DNA of 64,000 nt from Agrypnia vestita. Lineage: Eukaryota; Arthropoda; Insecta; Trichoptera; Phryganeidae. The notes below the pieces were generated by a model. It made no database searches and was not told the DNA's origin. It saw only the letters and a list, made by a program, of their open reading frames with translations. Below, piece after piece: positions 22,150 to 33,014 of the stretch (within the stretch, counting starts at the first letter, position 1; each line of letters starts with the position of its first letter). Where the stretch lies: positions 1-64,000 of the forward strand of contig JADDOH010010118.1 in the NCBI GenBank assembly GCA_016648135.1, given 5' to 3'. Made by a program: the position numbers and the translations under genes.

Positions 22150-22854
22150 CCGTTAGGTAGATACCGACGAAATACCGTTAGTGTTTAAAAAAAAAGCTAT
22201 AAAAAATACCAAACACATAATAAAAAGCATTACTTTCACACGGCGCAAAAAGTACCTGCCTTTCCAACTTGTCTCCGCGCGGTTCAAAACAAGTGCGCCA
22301 CTTTTTGTATTTTCCCTCCCTTAAAATACGGCCACTCAAATTAAGGAGGGCAAAAAATCCGCCCTTTTTACGCGGGATAAAAAATCCCCTTCTTCAAAAA
22401 ACCGAGGGGAGTTTTTTCCGGGGTTAATTTTGAGGTTGCGAACTTGGCTGCGTTGAATGGTTTTTTATAGACTTTTAACTGTAAATATTTTTTACGCGTG
22501 TCGACATGCGGAAGCGATCTGCAGATTTTATTGCTGGGGGAGGGTTTTAAAAAGGTGTTCTGTTAGTTTAGATGGTAAATATATTGCTTACACGTGTTAG
22601 CGGCACTTCTTCTTATCCTAACCACAGTATAATAAAGCACTATACTGTGTCCTAACGGTCTTATTACTTGGATTGCTGATGTACTTAACAATTTTCTTTC
22701 AGTTTTTTGCAGCCCGCTCTTTAGATAGTCGTACTAACACCTTCATCTGCATGTACATACATGTACCTGTACAGAAAAATCTCAACCTAGGGAATTTGAT
22801 CTGTCTCGCGATTGTGAAGAGATATTACAAGATATTATAGAAAAAAATATATGA
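22150..22854. other. No gene seen; GC-richer patch 22240-22440
   Basis: Mixed sequence with C-runs and CGCGG. No frame resembles a protein. Confidence 0.45.
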
Positions 22855-23425
22855 CGAGAAATAAAGTAAATCGTGCTCTAAATGTAATTACCTCCGATGG
22901 GAATCAATAGTAAGGTAAAGCGAAGCAAGACTAACGCGTGTATAATGGAGTTGATTGTTTCAAGTTGGATTAAAGTAAGCGTTCTTTTAAAGCATAGATT
23001 TTTACGTTCTCCACCAATCAGACGATCCGTTTTCGTAAAAATCTATGCTTTAATCGACCGCTTACTTTGATCGAACTTGAAACAACCGGGCCTTAGGCGC
23101 ATGCGTGTTTATGTATGGCAGAAAGAAGAACGACCAAATTAAGAGTGAATGTAATGCTGACTGAAATGAAAAGATCGCTGAGATAGTTTGGTCATATGGA
23201 ACGTACGCGCAAGAAGGTTTGTTAAAAAATATATGAGTAAAAAATCTAGAGGGCATCCGCGAAAGATCTGGCATTATCAGATAAACCTGGTGTTGGAGGA
23301 CAACTTCGTGAAAATGGAGGAGCGTTCACAAGAAGATGTATGATTAAGTAAAAGTGGTGTACCAGGACATAAGAGTGTGGCGTTCTATGCTCTCTGTCTA
23401 CCACAGCCGCGAAAGATATGAACGT
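22855..23425 (+). pseudogene. LINE family A remnant with MITE insertion
   Basis: It starts in the block for N-K-V-N-R-A-L-N (GTAAATCGTGCTCTAAATG), is interrupted by a Harbinger-type MITE (about 22953-23092), and resumes with L-R-W-F-G-like sequence, a K-R-x-R-G-H-P-R-K-x-W-type stretch and the terminal RRVWRSMLS-like region, ending near a GTTAGTTGG tail. Many stops. Confidence 0.75.
22953..23092. mobile_element. Harbinger-type MITE inside LINE A
   Basis: The arms TTGTTTCAAGTTGGATTAAA / CTTGAAACAACCGGGCC enclose a core like that of 1766-1909 (CTCCACCAATCAGACGATCC). The right side is followed by TTA; the left end is altered. Both this copy and that at 1766 are followed by GGCGCATRCGTG. Confidence 0.75.
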
Positions 23426-23635
23426 TAGTTGGTTCGATACGAGTAAAGTGAGAAGAGATAACTTGACGCCTTTAAAATATGGTGCAAGAGGAGCACGCTT
23501 AGAATCTCTTGGACTTTCTACACTTACGCCATTTTTTTTTTAAATAGAGATACGAACACGGAATACGTGTCACATCAATATTCTTACTAATTCAAATTAA
23601 GCTAAACGCTTGTGCTATGAAAATAGGACTAACTT

Positions 23636-23716
23636 GCTGGTCTGGAGTGAGATTCGAACCCGCGACCTTTGTCGCGAGGCGAGAGAACTAACCACAAGAC
23701 CAACAAGCTACTCAAA
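23636..23716 (-). repeat. tRNA-like segment, probable SINE head
   Basis: On the minus strand TGGTCTTGTGGTTAG matches a pol III A box and GGTTCGAATCTC a B box, at tRNA-like spacing, with an intervening CTCGCGACAAAGGTCGCG stem. The flanks TTGTTGGTCT and AGACCAGCAAG pair as an extended stem. The T stem is imperfect, so a functional tRNA is unlikely; a tRNA-derived SINE or tRNA pseudogene is more likely. Confidence 0.45.
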
Positions 23717-23719
23717 TAT

Positions 23720-24784
23720 ATATCTCTATATCTTTCTAACTATCCTATCCTCATTCATTCGTTCTCCTCGAAATCTAATAAGCAGGGTTTTACTTCTTTC
23801 TCCCTCTGACCACACCACCGACGTATACCTACGTCTCGTTTATTTTTTATTTTAATTTTCGTCTATCAAGTGTTGGGACTAAGATCTGACACCCCGATAT
23901 TGATATTTTTAGAACAGCACCGTGTATATCGTTACATCTCTACTAATAAGCGATAATTTTTTTTTGTTCTATCTATCTATTACCTGATGAATATGTACAT
24001 TTTATCACATAATTATTTGTAAATGTATAATGTATTGATACTCCTCTACTACACACCACTTTGACACATATGTAGTAGAGAAACATCCATTCATAAGTAA
24101 CTGTCACTACCTTGTAAAAAAATGTATTTAAAAAAAAAAAAAAAAAAATTTTAAGTTCGCTAAGATCAGCAGTACAATAAACAATAAATCCGTAGCTAAT
24201 AAAAAAAAATCAATGAAATACAGTGAAGGTTACCTATAAGGGTGTTGAATCCCCAATGCTGATTTCATTAACTTCCGAGCCCTGCCTAATAGCTGTAAAA
24301 TAACATTTTTTCAAGTGCGAAAAAATCATCCCGAATTCGAGTTTTTTCTGCCGCCTCATTGTCGCTCCCCTAGTTTTCGGGGTTCGCCGAATAATCCACG
24401 AGTTGACAGCCTAAAAAGCCTCTTAAAAACCAGGAGGTGGGCACTCGCGGAACCCCCGGTCGCGTGCTGCGTCACCTCAGTGCCCTCTTCGAAAGGCGGA
24501 AGTCGACGAGCCCCGAGAACGGATCTCGAAGCACGGGAAGCACGTGGCAGAAATCTAAATTTAAAATCTTCAATGGGGTGCTTTTTGTTGCGCGCTCCCC
24601 GCTGGAGGGAGGAAATTAGTCGCGGTTTATTTTAATATTATTGGAGGGGGTACATTTTGTTTGTTGGCTAATACCAACTTGACATTTTCATTTTTTTCGC
24701 CCATCATCTTGCAGCTTGAAGTTACATGAATAATTAGAGTCACTACTCATTCAAAAATTCCAAAATTGGGGAATTATAGCAATT
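23720..24784. other. No gene; hairpin, A-run and GC island
   Basis: A hairpin pairs CTCTACTACACA (from 24043) with TATGTAGTAGAG. An A-run of about 20 lies near 24129-24149, perhaps the tail of an unidentified retroposed copy. Bases 24320-24620 form a GC-rich island with two overlapping plus-strand frames (106 and 60 codons) that resemble nothing known. Confidence 0.4.
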
Positions 24785-24885
24785 CGAAGCTTTCTTTTTA
24801 TGTGGAAAAGCAGGTATGGAAGTCTTTTTGGGTGTTCATTGGGCTTACGATCTATCGTACGGCTGGCTTAAGTGATCACTTTACA
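24785..24885 (+). repeat. R2 repeat fragment
   Basis: It contains GGGCTTACGATCTATCGTAC then GGCTTAAGTGATCACTTTAC, as in 2040-2345. Truncated. Confidence 0.6.
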
Positions 24886-25139
24886 TCGATTCTTTAAGGA
24901 AAAAATAAAATTATGGACGATCTGGAAATTGCCCCTATCCGGCTTGTTTTTAAGTTGCCGGTCGGTAATCATTATTTTAATTTATCCTCGTGAATTGTGA
25001 CTTAAGTTCTTTCCGACAGGAACACTTCAATGCCATCTGCATTCTTTGCAAACAAGTTGTGTCGTAAGCCTATCTTAATTATTGCAGGCATTCTAAAAGA
25101 CATCAATAGTACACCGAGCCATTTGATTAATAAAGTATA

Positions 25140-25925
25140 TATTTTGTATCTTCTTCATCTCTCCACTGCTGGATTAAGGCCTCTTCCAACCCTCCTATCC
25201 TTCCCTTTTGTTTGCTTTTGTAACCATTTCTTCCCCCCACAGCGGCTATATCGTCAGCCCAACCCTTTTTGAGGACTTGCAACACCTCTTTTAATAATTT
25301 AAATTAATTAAATACTTCGTATTAACCACTTGGAGTAATTTTATCTCTACCGGTTTCAAGGACGGTTGTCAGGACGGACGCATACTAACTATCCATTACT
25401 TATTTTAGTAAAAAATAATTTTACTATTTTTATTGTGGGGGTAATTAACAAGTAGATATATCAAATAATGAGTTATTCATAAAATTTAATTAGTTTTTAA
25501 TTATATTGGCTTTAGTGTTCAGGCAATACTTGATTTCTAATATTTGTAAGTTATCTTGATTCCGTTTTTTCTTTTAAACATGTGGTCTGTTTTCAAAAGA
25601 TAGTTCACGAATTCAGAGGATTTATTGTTATTGAGTCATCTTAAATGTTCCTTTACTCTGAAATTAAAATTACGTGCTGTTTTACCTATGTCGAACAGTC
25701 ATTACAGTTTAGTTTATAAATGTCGGAATGATTTATCGGTTCGACTCTGTCTTTGGAGTTTATTGTAAGTTTGCCTAAGCTATTGTTATAGCCCCATTTA
25801 TTCTCCTAAGTTCTCCACTTCGGATCTCTGGGAGTCCATCTTGTGGCATCCTACCTAGCAACATGCCCTGCCAACCGCCATTTTAGCTTCTCTACACGAT
25901 CCATGATATTCATTAATATGTTTAA
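25140..25925 (-). pseudogene. LINE family C copy, minus strand, split by a Penelope-like fragment
   Basis: The 3' end (about 25145-25275) is complementary to the family C end encoding G-R-P-x-x-R-W-A-D-D-I and the following V-G-G-x-K-W. The next upstream part, matching A-R-N-D-x-x-R-W-P-P-R-V-L and D-R-V-A-K-L-K-W, appears only at about 25795-25925. AT-rich DNA and a Penelope-like piece separate the halves. Confidence 0.65.
25545..25794 (-). pseudogene. Penelope-like element fragment (GIY-YIG region)
   Basis: The minus strand reads, with stops, sequence like I-Y-K-L-N-C-x-D-C, then G-K-T-A-R-N-F-N-F-R-V-K-E-H-L-R, then SSEFVNYLLKTDHM, the GIY-YIG endonuclease of Penelope-like elements. It differs from the 3800-4530 copy and lies within a family C LINE. 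Confidence 0.6.
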
Positions 25926-26377
25926 TTATGACGTAGACTGAATGTGGTGGAAATGCGGTCACTAGGACGCTTGTGTGGAAAATCTTTGGTCGATAGAGTG
26001 AGGAATGAACAAATTAGAAGTGAATGCAATGCTAGCTGTAGTGTGGTAGATAGAATAAAGAAAGGAGTGCTGAGATGGTTTGGTCATGTGGAACGTATGA
26101 ACGAGGAAAGGATGGTTAAGAAAATATATGAGGCGAACGTTGAAGGCAACAGGAATAGAGGGCGTCCGCGAAAGACCTGGCACGATCAGGTACTACAAGT
26201 ATTTGAGGATGGCCCTGTTAAAAGCCGCAACAACCGTAGAACGTGTATGAGAAGATGTATGAATGTGGCCGAAGCAAAAGTGGTGTGCCAGGATAGAAGA
26301 GTGTGGCGTTCAATCCTCTCTGCTTACCCCTGCAGGGAAACGGCGTGATGGTTAGTTAGTTAGTTAGTTATGACGTA
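25926..26377 (+). mobile_element. LINE family A insertion with 10-bp target duplication
   Basis: The 5'-truncated insert 25936-26367 is flanked by TTATGACGTA (25926-25935 and 26368-26377). It encodes VEMRSLGRLCGKSLVDRV, NEQIRSECNASCSVVDRIKK, GVLRWFGHVERMNEER, the G-R-P-R-K-T-W-H-D-Q segment and the terminal RRVWRSILSAYPCRETA, then ends in five GTTA/TTAG units. The frame (134 codons, from ATG 25944) is intact, so the copy is relatively young. It sits between two oppositely oriented family C pieces. Confidence 0.9.
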
Positions 26378-26790
26378 CGGATTGGAGACTATGGCCTTTA
26401 CAAAGAAAAGTGTAGAAAATCTCAAATGCACGCAACGATCCATGGAGAGATCCATGCTTGGAGTAAGCCTAAGAGATAGAATTAGAAACGACGAAATTAA
26501 GCGCAGAACTAGAGTAATGGAAATCATGGATCGTGTAGCGAAGCTAAAATGGCAATGGTCAAGACACGTTGCAAGAAATGATACTACAAGATGGCCTCCC
26601 AGAGTTCTGAAATGGAGACCTTGGGAAAATAAAAGAGGCATCGGAAGACCTCAAAAGAGATGGGCCGATGATATTGTCGCTGTGGGGGGAAGGAAATGGC
26701 TACAATTAGCTAACGACAGGGAAGAATGGAAAGATAAGGAAGAGGCCTATATCCAGCAGTGGAAAGACGAAGGCTGATGAGGAAGAAGAA
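26368..26790 (+). pseudogene. LINE family C fragment (RTE-like RT C terminus), intact frame
   Basis: A 135-codon frame (ATG 26370) encodes MTYGLETMAF, then TQRSMERSMLGVSLRDRIRN, DRVAKLKWQWSRHVARND, RVLKWRPWENKRGIGRPQKR, WADDIVAVGGRKWL and EAYIQQWKDEG. This is the standard C-terminal region of RTE-like insect retrotransposon proteins, lacking endonuclease and RT active site. It ends in a GAAGAAGAAGAAG tail. The first bases coincide with the target duplication of the family A insertion. Confidence 0.85.
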
Positions 26791-26799
26791 GAAGATGTT

Positions 26800-27390
26800 T
26801 AATTGAATTTGATGGTTAAAATTATTTTCGGAACAATCTAACAGCCACGCATGTAAGTCGATGCCCCGACATGAGCATTTTATTATTAGCCTTCTACAAA
26901 TAACATCCACGAAATCTCACTTGACGAGGAGCGGTACTCCAGAGATCACAAAAACAGCAGCTTCAGAAATTCTTCGAATTGTAAAAATGGAGCAAAAAAT
27001 TAAGATAACAATCCTTTCCTTTCAATTCCTACGGATATTTTACTGTTATGCCTGAAAAAAGCTTCGTTACACAACTCAAAATTGTAAACTTTTTCAAATA
27101 ACGGTGTGTGAAGAAACGTTAAACTTTTTCATAAGGTTAATGAAAAAATATTGTTAAATACTTTTCAAAGCGAACCGACACAGGAAACAAAGACTTGTTT
27201 TTGTCCTTACCCCGTTCACCAAGCTTTATAATACCCGTCTAGGCTACTTCTTTCCTCTACCTAGAATGATCTCTATGTCTTCTTTCATGCTAGACTAACA
27301 TTTCAATTTATTGAAAATATTGATACTTGAATAAAATATATCTCTTCTGAAATCAAACCAAACAAAACTTGAAGATAATAATATAAACAA
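26800..27390. other. No gene seen
   Basis: AT-rich sequence, with a 64-codon plus-strand frame (26861-27055) that looks random. Confidence 0.5.
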
Positions 27391-27397
27391 CTTACTT

Positions 27398-28125
27398 ACC
27401 ATCACGCCGTTTCCCCGTGGGGGTAGACAGAGAGGATATAGCGCCATACTCTCCTGTCCTGACATACAAATCTCGCCTCATCTACATTCATACATCTTCG
27501 CATGCAAGATCGACAGTTATTGAGGCTTCTAACGGGACCATCTTCCAGTATCTGGTTAATCTGGTCACGCCACGTTTTCCGCGGTCGCCCTTTCTGGCGC
27601 CATCAACACTTGCAATATATATCTTTCTTACCATTCTTTCCTAATTCATTCGCTAATACCCAAACCACCTGAGTGACCCTGTTTTAATTCTATGATTTAT
27701 GCTAAAATTCGCTTTACATTCATTCCTAATATCTTCATTCTTTACGCTATCACAAATAGATTTGTTACACATACGTCTAAGGGATCTCATCTCCACTGCA
27801 TTCAGTCTACATTCGTTCTTCTTCTGCCAGCTCCAGGCTTCACTTCCATACATCTATGTCGGTACCAGAACTCCGTTATTTACCGCTAGTTTTGCCTGGG
27901 TAGACATATTTCTATTATAAATTATTGCATTCAAAGCACCGTTCACCCTATTCCCCCCCGTCCTCTCTATCTATCTATCTATCCTCTCGATATCTTTCTC
28001 AACATTCCGTCTTCTATCGAACATACTTCCCAAGTACACAAACTCATCTACTTGTTCCAAACATTCATTGCCTTCTAGTATTTCACACATTGTCTTACTT
28101 TCCTCCTTCTCGAATACCATCACTT
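27398..28125 (-). pseudogene. LINE family A-related copy, minus strand
   Basis: The longest minus-strand copy. The 3' end lies at the TTACTTACCATCACGCC boundary. Reading from 28125 down gives the region before F-V-Y-L-G, then MYGSEAWSWQKKNECRLNAV, EMRSLRRMCNKSICDSVKN and RIKTGSLRWFGY (27653-27853), then G-R-P-R-K-T-W-like sequence. Frameshifts are present and a TCTA microsatellite (about 27966-27985) lies inside. Confidence 0.8.
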
Positions 28126-28129
28126 TTGT

Positions 28130-28905
28130 AAATTACTATATAAACTAATTCACCATTGATGGTCCATTGCAGTCAGGTTGCATATAGTAATTGCATGTTC
28201 CATACAAAAATATTTCTTACAAGATTTTCATTTTACTGAGTCTAGCAGTCTTGGAGCTTATCTTAATTTTTTGATTATTTTTGCCGATTAATCACTAGAA
28301 ATTCTTTGAACCTCTACTTCGCTATCAAAGTCGCCTTCTCGCTCAGTATCGCTATTCGTGCACAGCAGTATTCATGCAGCTGACAATGAGCGCTAGCAAT
28401 TTCCAATTACAAAATAATACCCAAATGTCTCGCGGTCTGACAGACCGATGTAGGTATAGGAGGTTGCAGCAATATTCACGACAGTTATTAGGTAAATATT
28501 TAATTCCTGGAATATCATTTTGTCATCCCGACATCGCCGATAGGCAGGGCCAATGCGGCGTAAGGAATAATGCACTTTTCACCGATGCATATTGCGCCCA
28601 CTACCTGAAGTATGAATGGGCAGGAATGCGCTATGCTAGGACGCGCACAATAGGCGCGGGGTAAAAAGTGCCCGCATGTGCGGTATTTTTTAAATTCGCA
28701 TTATTTGCAATTCTTTTGTGATCCCATTTGGCGCTACCACGGGCGGCACGTATTGGTATTTAGTCGATTCTGTGATTTTGATATTAGATCTATTTAAGCT
28801 ACAACTGTATTCTACAAAAATGCAAGAATACACACTTTAAAGAAACTAAAATCACTGGTACTGTACGAAAAAAATAAACGTAAATGGTGAAACCTGATAC
28901 CTGAG
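28130..28905. other. No gene recognised; GC-richer patch 28330-28690
   Basis: A 96-codon plus-strand frame (28374-28664) is unrecognised. Inverted short blocks (TGCACTTTTCACC / GGGTAAAAAGTGC) suggest an old inverted-repeat element. Confidence 0.4.
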
Positions 28906-29396
28906 TAGGGAATGCAATCCCGAGTCGAGATTTACCTTTCGGGATCTCTCGAGATTAGAATTTCCAATCCCGTGGGATCCCGAATACTTTTTTATTTATT
29001 TTTGTTTATAGAGCTGAATAGCAATTAAAAACAACGCCTTGTATTTTTATATCAGCAATTTTAATAAAATATTCATTATTATTACCCCTTTAAAGTTTTT
29101 GTAGGCGTTTCTCCAAGCATCAATCAGTCAATGTAGAGTTAGTAGTAGTTTTTATTACTATGTAAGATTGATAAAATACAGCAAATATTATTCAAAGCTA
29201 CTTTCCTTATTTGAATGTGACATGAACATAAGTTTTAAGTACTTACTAAAAGCTCTATAGACATACACAATAAAACATAAAATATGCTGATTAATCCCGA
29301 CAATCTCGTCTGATTTTTCGGTTCGGGATTGATCTCGTAAAGTGTCTCGTGATATCGCGGGATCCCGATCCCGCGGGATAGGGATTGAATTCTCTA
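28906..29396. mobile_element. hAT-like non-autonomous element with TCCCG subterminal repeats
   Basis: Ends TAGGGAATGCAATCCCG and TAGAGAATTCAATCCCT (reverse complement) form imperfect TIRs. Subterminal regions are packed with GGGATC/TCCCG hexamer-like repeats on both sides, typical of hAT transposase-binding arrays. The flanking 8-mers (TACCTGAG, ACCCTGGG) match at only five of eight bases, so the target duplication is old or absent. No coding capacity. Confidence 0.6.
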
Positions 29397-30404
29397 ACCC
29401 TGGGAACCAGAAATTTAGGAAGCAATTTGGTGATTTATTAGAAGGGGTTGATTAATTTTTTTAATAGTACTTAATTAAGTATATGCAGTTTGAATTTTTT
29501 ATTTATTAATAGACGATATTTCTTAATAAATTACTTCTTGGATTAGAAAATCAGTATGCTACATCATAATTTTATTTCTAAATAAGTTCATAACCTATTT
29601 TATTTTCTGTTTTTAGTAAAAAAAATGAAATGCTATAATTTTTTCGTTAAATAGTCATATCACCCGTCGCTGTGTGTTTCGCTCTTTCTATGGTTTTTCG
29701 CGGCTGCCAAACTCAAAACTGTTCCACGCGACATCACTTGTCACCTATATAGATTTTGGATTCTTGGAATTTTCTGGCATATTTTTGTGTGTTCAAAATA
29801 TATGTAGAATTTTCTAGATCGTTCGGACAACTTCAGTAATGTGCAGTTTCTATTAATATAGCATCTCGTGACAGTAAATTATTTATATTAATGGAAAGAA
29901 AACACTTTGTATGAAATCACTATTTACTGAATTATCAACATGTTTCGGAACCAATGATCCCTTCATCAAGATGCAACGTACCTACATCAAAAATTAAATT
30001 TGAAAGTAGGGACAAAAATAAAAAATAAATATACAGGAGATGAATAACTAATTAAACTAATGTTACATCATTTATTATTATGAGATGTCTTTGATACAAC
30101 TAATATATATTTATTTTATAATGGAAGCATATTTACACAGACTATATAGGTAATATTATGCATCTTTAGATGCATAATTATTTAGTTTTTTTAAAACATA
30201 AAGTGTAAATCACGTGTATAACAAGCAGAAGCATAAAGAGAGCATATTGATGCATTTGGTTTTATACCCCTTAATTTATCATAATTATTGAAATAAAATT
30301 CTGTAGAAATATAGTAATATATAATAATTCACGTATGGACTGCACTGCGCCGAGTGGAATAAAAGATTAGCATTTTTGTCGAGAAGAAAGAAAGCCTTTT
30401 ATAG
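29397..30404. other. No gene seen
   Basis: AT-rich. A block at 29893-29990 includes CAACATGTTTCGGAACC and CCTTCATCAAGATGC, resembling terminal sequences of Penelope-like elements (compare 15653 and 35072). Confidence 0.4.
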
Positions 30405-30640
30405 TTGAAGGAGCCGAAACAGGTCTCTTCCAGGGATGTGAACCCAGAGACAGCCCCGCAGGAAAACATCCGCCCTGTGTTTAGCCATCGGACCATGGGG
30501 TGGAGGGAGACTTGGGTTTTTTATAATTGTCACCAGCACATGGTGCTTTACCTGCACCCTATAAGCATTCACATGTCAAATCGGCAGTTCGTAAACAAAT
30601 TCAAATCACATTTAAAAAATAAAATGTTTATGCCTTATAT
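30405..30640. other. Unrecognised GC-richer segment
   Basis: Start of a 105-codon plus-strand frame (30405-30722) that runs on into an R3 repeat, so it is unlikely to be a gene. The sequence resembles no protein known to me. Confidence 0.3.
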
Positions 30641-30905
30641 ACATATTAGGGGTGTGAATGCAAAGGAAGCAATGTCCCTCTGGGGTGCTACTGAGATAAA
30701 TACAAAAAACTATCATTTTTAAAAATAAATTTTTCTGGGATCAAAAACAATTGCCATCTCAAATTTTCATTTTGTGTACGAGTTTAATTAATAAATATTT
30801 ATTTTTTAAATATGGATATTGCTGTGTATGCTACCAAATATTGAACATTACTGCTTTTGCTATTTACATAACTGATATTTTTGGCAAGTCGATGTAGATC
30901 GACTT
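30640..30905 (+). repeat. R3 repeat copy
   Basis: It shares GCAAAGGAAGCAATGTCCC, CTGAGATAAATACAAAAAAC and TATTGCTGTGT blocks with 54327-54605. Fragments are also near 41780-41850 and 42260-42300. Non-coding dispersed repeat, class unknown. Confidence 0.6.
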
Positions 30906-31850
30906 CCCAAAAATATCAACCAAAAATTTCACATACGAATAACACCACATTCCGAATTCAAATTTGAGGTATGCGATTTGAAGTGTGTGGTTTGTGGTGT
31001 GCACTACTCTTCAAATCGTGTGAAGTGAACACTTCAATGTAATGTAGTACTACATTATAGTAGTTAGTACAGAGCGGACCCACTACTAATGCTCACGATA
31101 TAAAAGCGATGATAGAAAAATTTTAGGCACATATATTTTTTTTTTTTATATTTCAAATACCTAGTCATTGCGTGCGTTTAATGTTTACCTAACTGTGAAA
31201 TTATGTAGCAAAGTAAGTATAGCATAAATTAAGTAAGAAAGCTTATACACACACAAAAACAGAAGTACCTAAGAACATAGAAATAAAGCATAAAGTATAC
31301 ACGAACAGAAATATTAAGCAACGCATATACCTGTACATCAAAGTTTATTTACATCACAAGATTTACGATAAACTGTTCCGATACAAAAACCGACGTCACA
31401 TTCTCAATTAAAAGCCCCACAAAAGGATTTTATTCAAATACGGAACGTGAGGAGATAAAAAGTATTGCCACAACAACAAGAATCAAATCCCCGATAAAAC
31501 CCAAACTCCCGCAACTGTCCCCCGGAGATCATATCTAATAAAAATTCCAGAAAAAACCCGCACAATGGACTCCCTTCCAGAAATTATTTGGATATTATTT
31601 TGCCGGCCGAGGCAGTCGTGGCGGGCACAAAAGCCCGCGCGTCACCTGACCGCCATTTTTTTGCCGCGGTACCTACCCGCGTGTATTTATTTATTTACTT
31701 ACCATTTTTTGCACTGGCAACATCCTCGCCTGATCCATATCCGACGCATGTTACAATTTAGACATTCATATTTTGTCGGTTGATGCCTTCGTCCAAAGAA
31801 AACGCTGAGGGATTAGATCAGGGTTGTCAAACAAGACTCCTTGATACATT
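30906..31850. other. No gene seen; GC patch 31500-31690
   Basis: AT-rich except for a patch with CCGGCCGAGGCAGTCG and ACCGCCATTTTTTTGCCGCG. No recognised coding sequence. Confidence 0.45.
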
Positions 31851-31851
31851 T

Positions 31852-32262
31852 TTCGGTTATGGAATTGGCAAAAGAGGAATGAAAGTAGACTGAATGCGGT
31901 AGAAAGACGCTTAGACGCTTGTGTGGAAAATCTTTGGTCGATAGAGTAAGGAATGAACAAATTAGACGTGAATGCAATGCTGGCTGTAGTGTGGTAGATA
32001 GAATAACGAGGAAAGGATGGTTAAGAAAATATATGAGACGAGTGTTGAAGGCAACAGGAATAGAGGGCGTCCGCGAAACACCTGGCGCGATCAGATACAA
32101 CAAGTGTTTGAGGATGGCCCCGTTAAAAGCCGCAACAACCGTAGAACTTGTATGAGAAGATGTATGAATGTGGCCGAAGCAAAAGTGGTGTGCCGGGATA
32201 GAAGAGTGTGGCGTTCAATCCTCTCTGCCTACCCCTGCGGGGAAACGGCGCGATGGTTAGTT
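31852..32262 (+). pseudogene. LINE family A copy with internal deletion
   Basis: It matches 25936-26367 closely (K-S-L-V-D-R-V-R-N-E-Q-I-R region, then SVEGNRNRGRPRNTW, RRTCMRRCMNVAEAKVV and ILSAYPCGETA) but lacks about 44 bp that encode the R-W-F-G-H-V-E-R block, shifting the frame. Ends in a short TTAGTTAG tail. 5'-truncated. Confidence 0.85.
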
Positions 32263-32356
32263 AGTTAAGTATTTGATGTGAGATGTACAATGCATTATTT
32301 ATATTACTGGAACACTTGTTTAAAGTGAATAAAGTATAACACCAAATTTATTATTA

Positions 32357-32440
32357 TACTAGTTGTAACTCTTCAAAAATGACGGTACTTTTACATGTCA
32401 GTTCCTAAAGAATAAGTATATATTTATTTTATTTAAAAAA
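32357..32440 (+). repeat. ACTAGTTGTAACTC repeat copy
   Basis: It matches 16066-16140 (CAAAAATGACGGTACTTTTA then CATGTCAGTTC). Confidence 0.55.
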
Positions 32441-33012
32441 AATATTTCCGAAAAAAAAATTTTCTCTTACTCTCTTTTTATTCTGTTACTCTCTGTTTGT
32501 CCTGTTACTCTCGGAACTCGAGTAGCACAATGTATAGTTAAACTCAAGCAAAATAATAACATAGTTTTATTCCATCCAATTTGAAAATTTAATATAACTA
32601 AAAAATATTTGTTGTACAAAAATGATTACATCAACAGGACAACAATGTACACGGCACAATGATCCAGATAAGTACAGATTAAGTCGTTTCTCGTCAACTT
32701 GACATTTTTTATCGGCAGCTCTCTTATCGGCGATCGGGGATCATCTCTGGTCCATCGAGTCTGCAGTTGCTCGGATGCAGTCGTGAAATCAAGATCTCGG
32801 TCATCTCGGGGAGTATTTAAATGTTTTTTCGGCTCTTTGTGTCGAGCATTATCGACAATGCACCAAACTGCTCCATTTGTCCATTTAAAAGTAAATAACA
32901 GTAGAGTTATTTCGATCTTGATACCGCTGGTGTGGAAGAAAAACTCTGCATCAGCTAAAATGGGAACAATAAAACGCAGGGTGGATTTCAGTTGTCTCTT
33001 TTTTAATAGATA
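32441..33012. other. No gene recognised
   Basis: A 104-codon plus-strand frame (32699-33013) is unrecognised and ends at the border of the element below. No promoter or splice context points to a gene. Confidence 0.35.
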
Positions 33013-33014
33013 GT

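Noticed and set aside
24315..24635. 106-codon frame as a gene
   Set aside because: Arg/Pro-rich from GC content; overlapping frames equally open; no homology recognised.
26345..26370. (TTAG)n run as an interstitial insect telomere repeat
   Set aside because: The unit is 4 bp, not the 5-bp TTAGG, and it occurs precisely at LINE A 3' ends.
32699..33013. 104-codon frame as a gene
   Set aside because: Unrecognised and ends at the TIR of a mobile element; no supporting signals.
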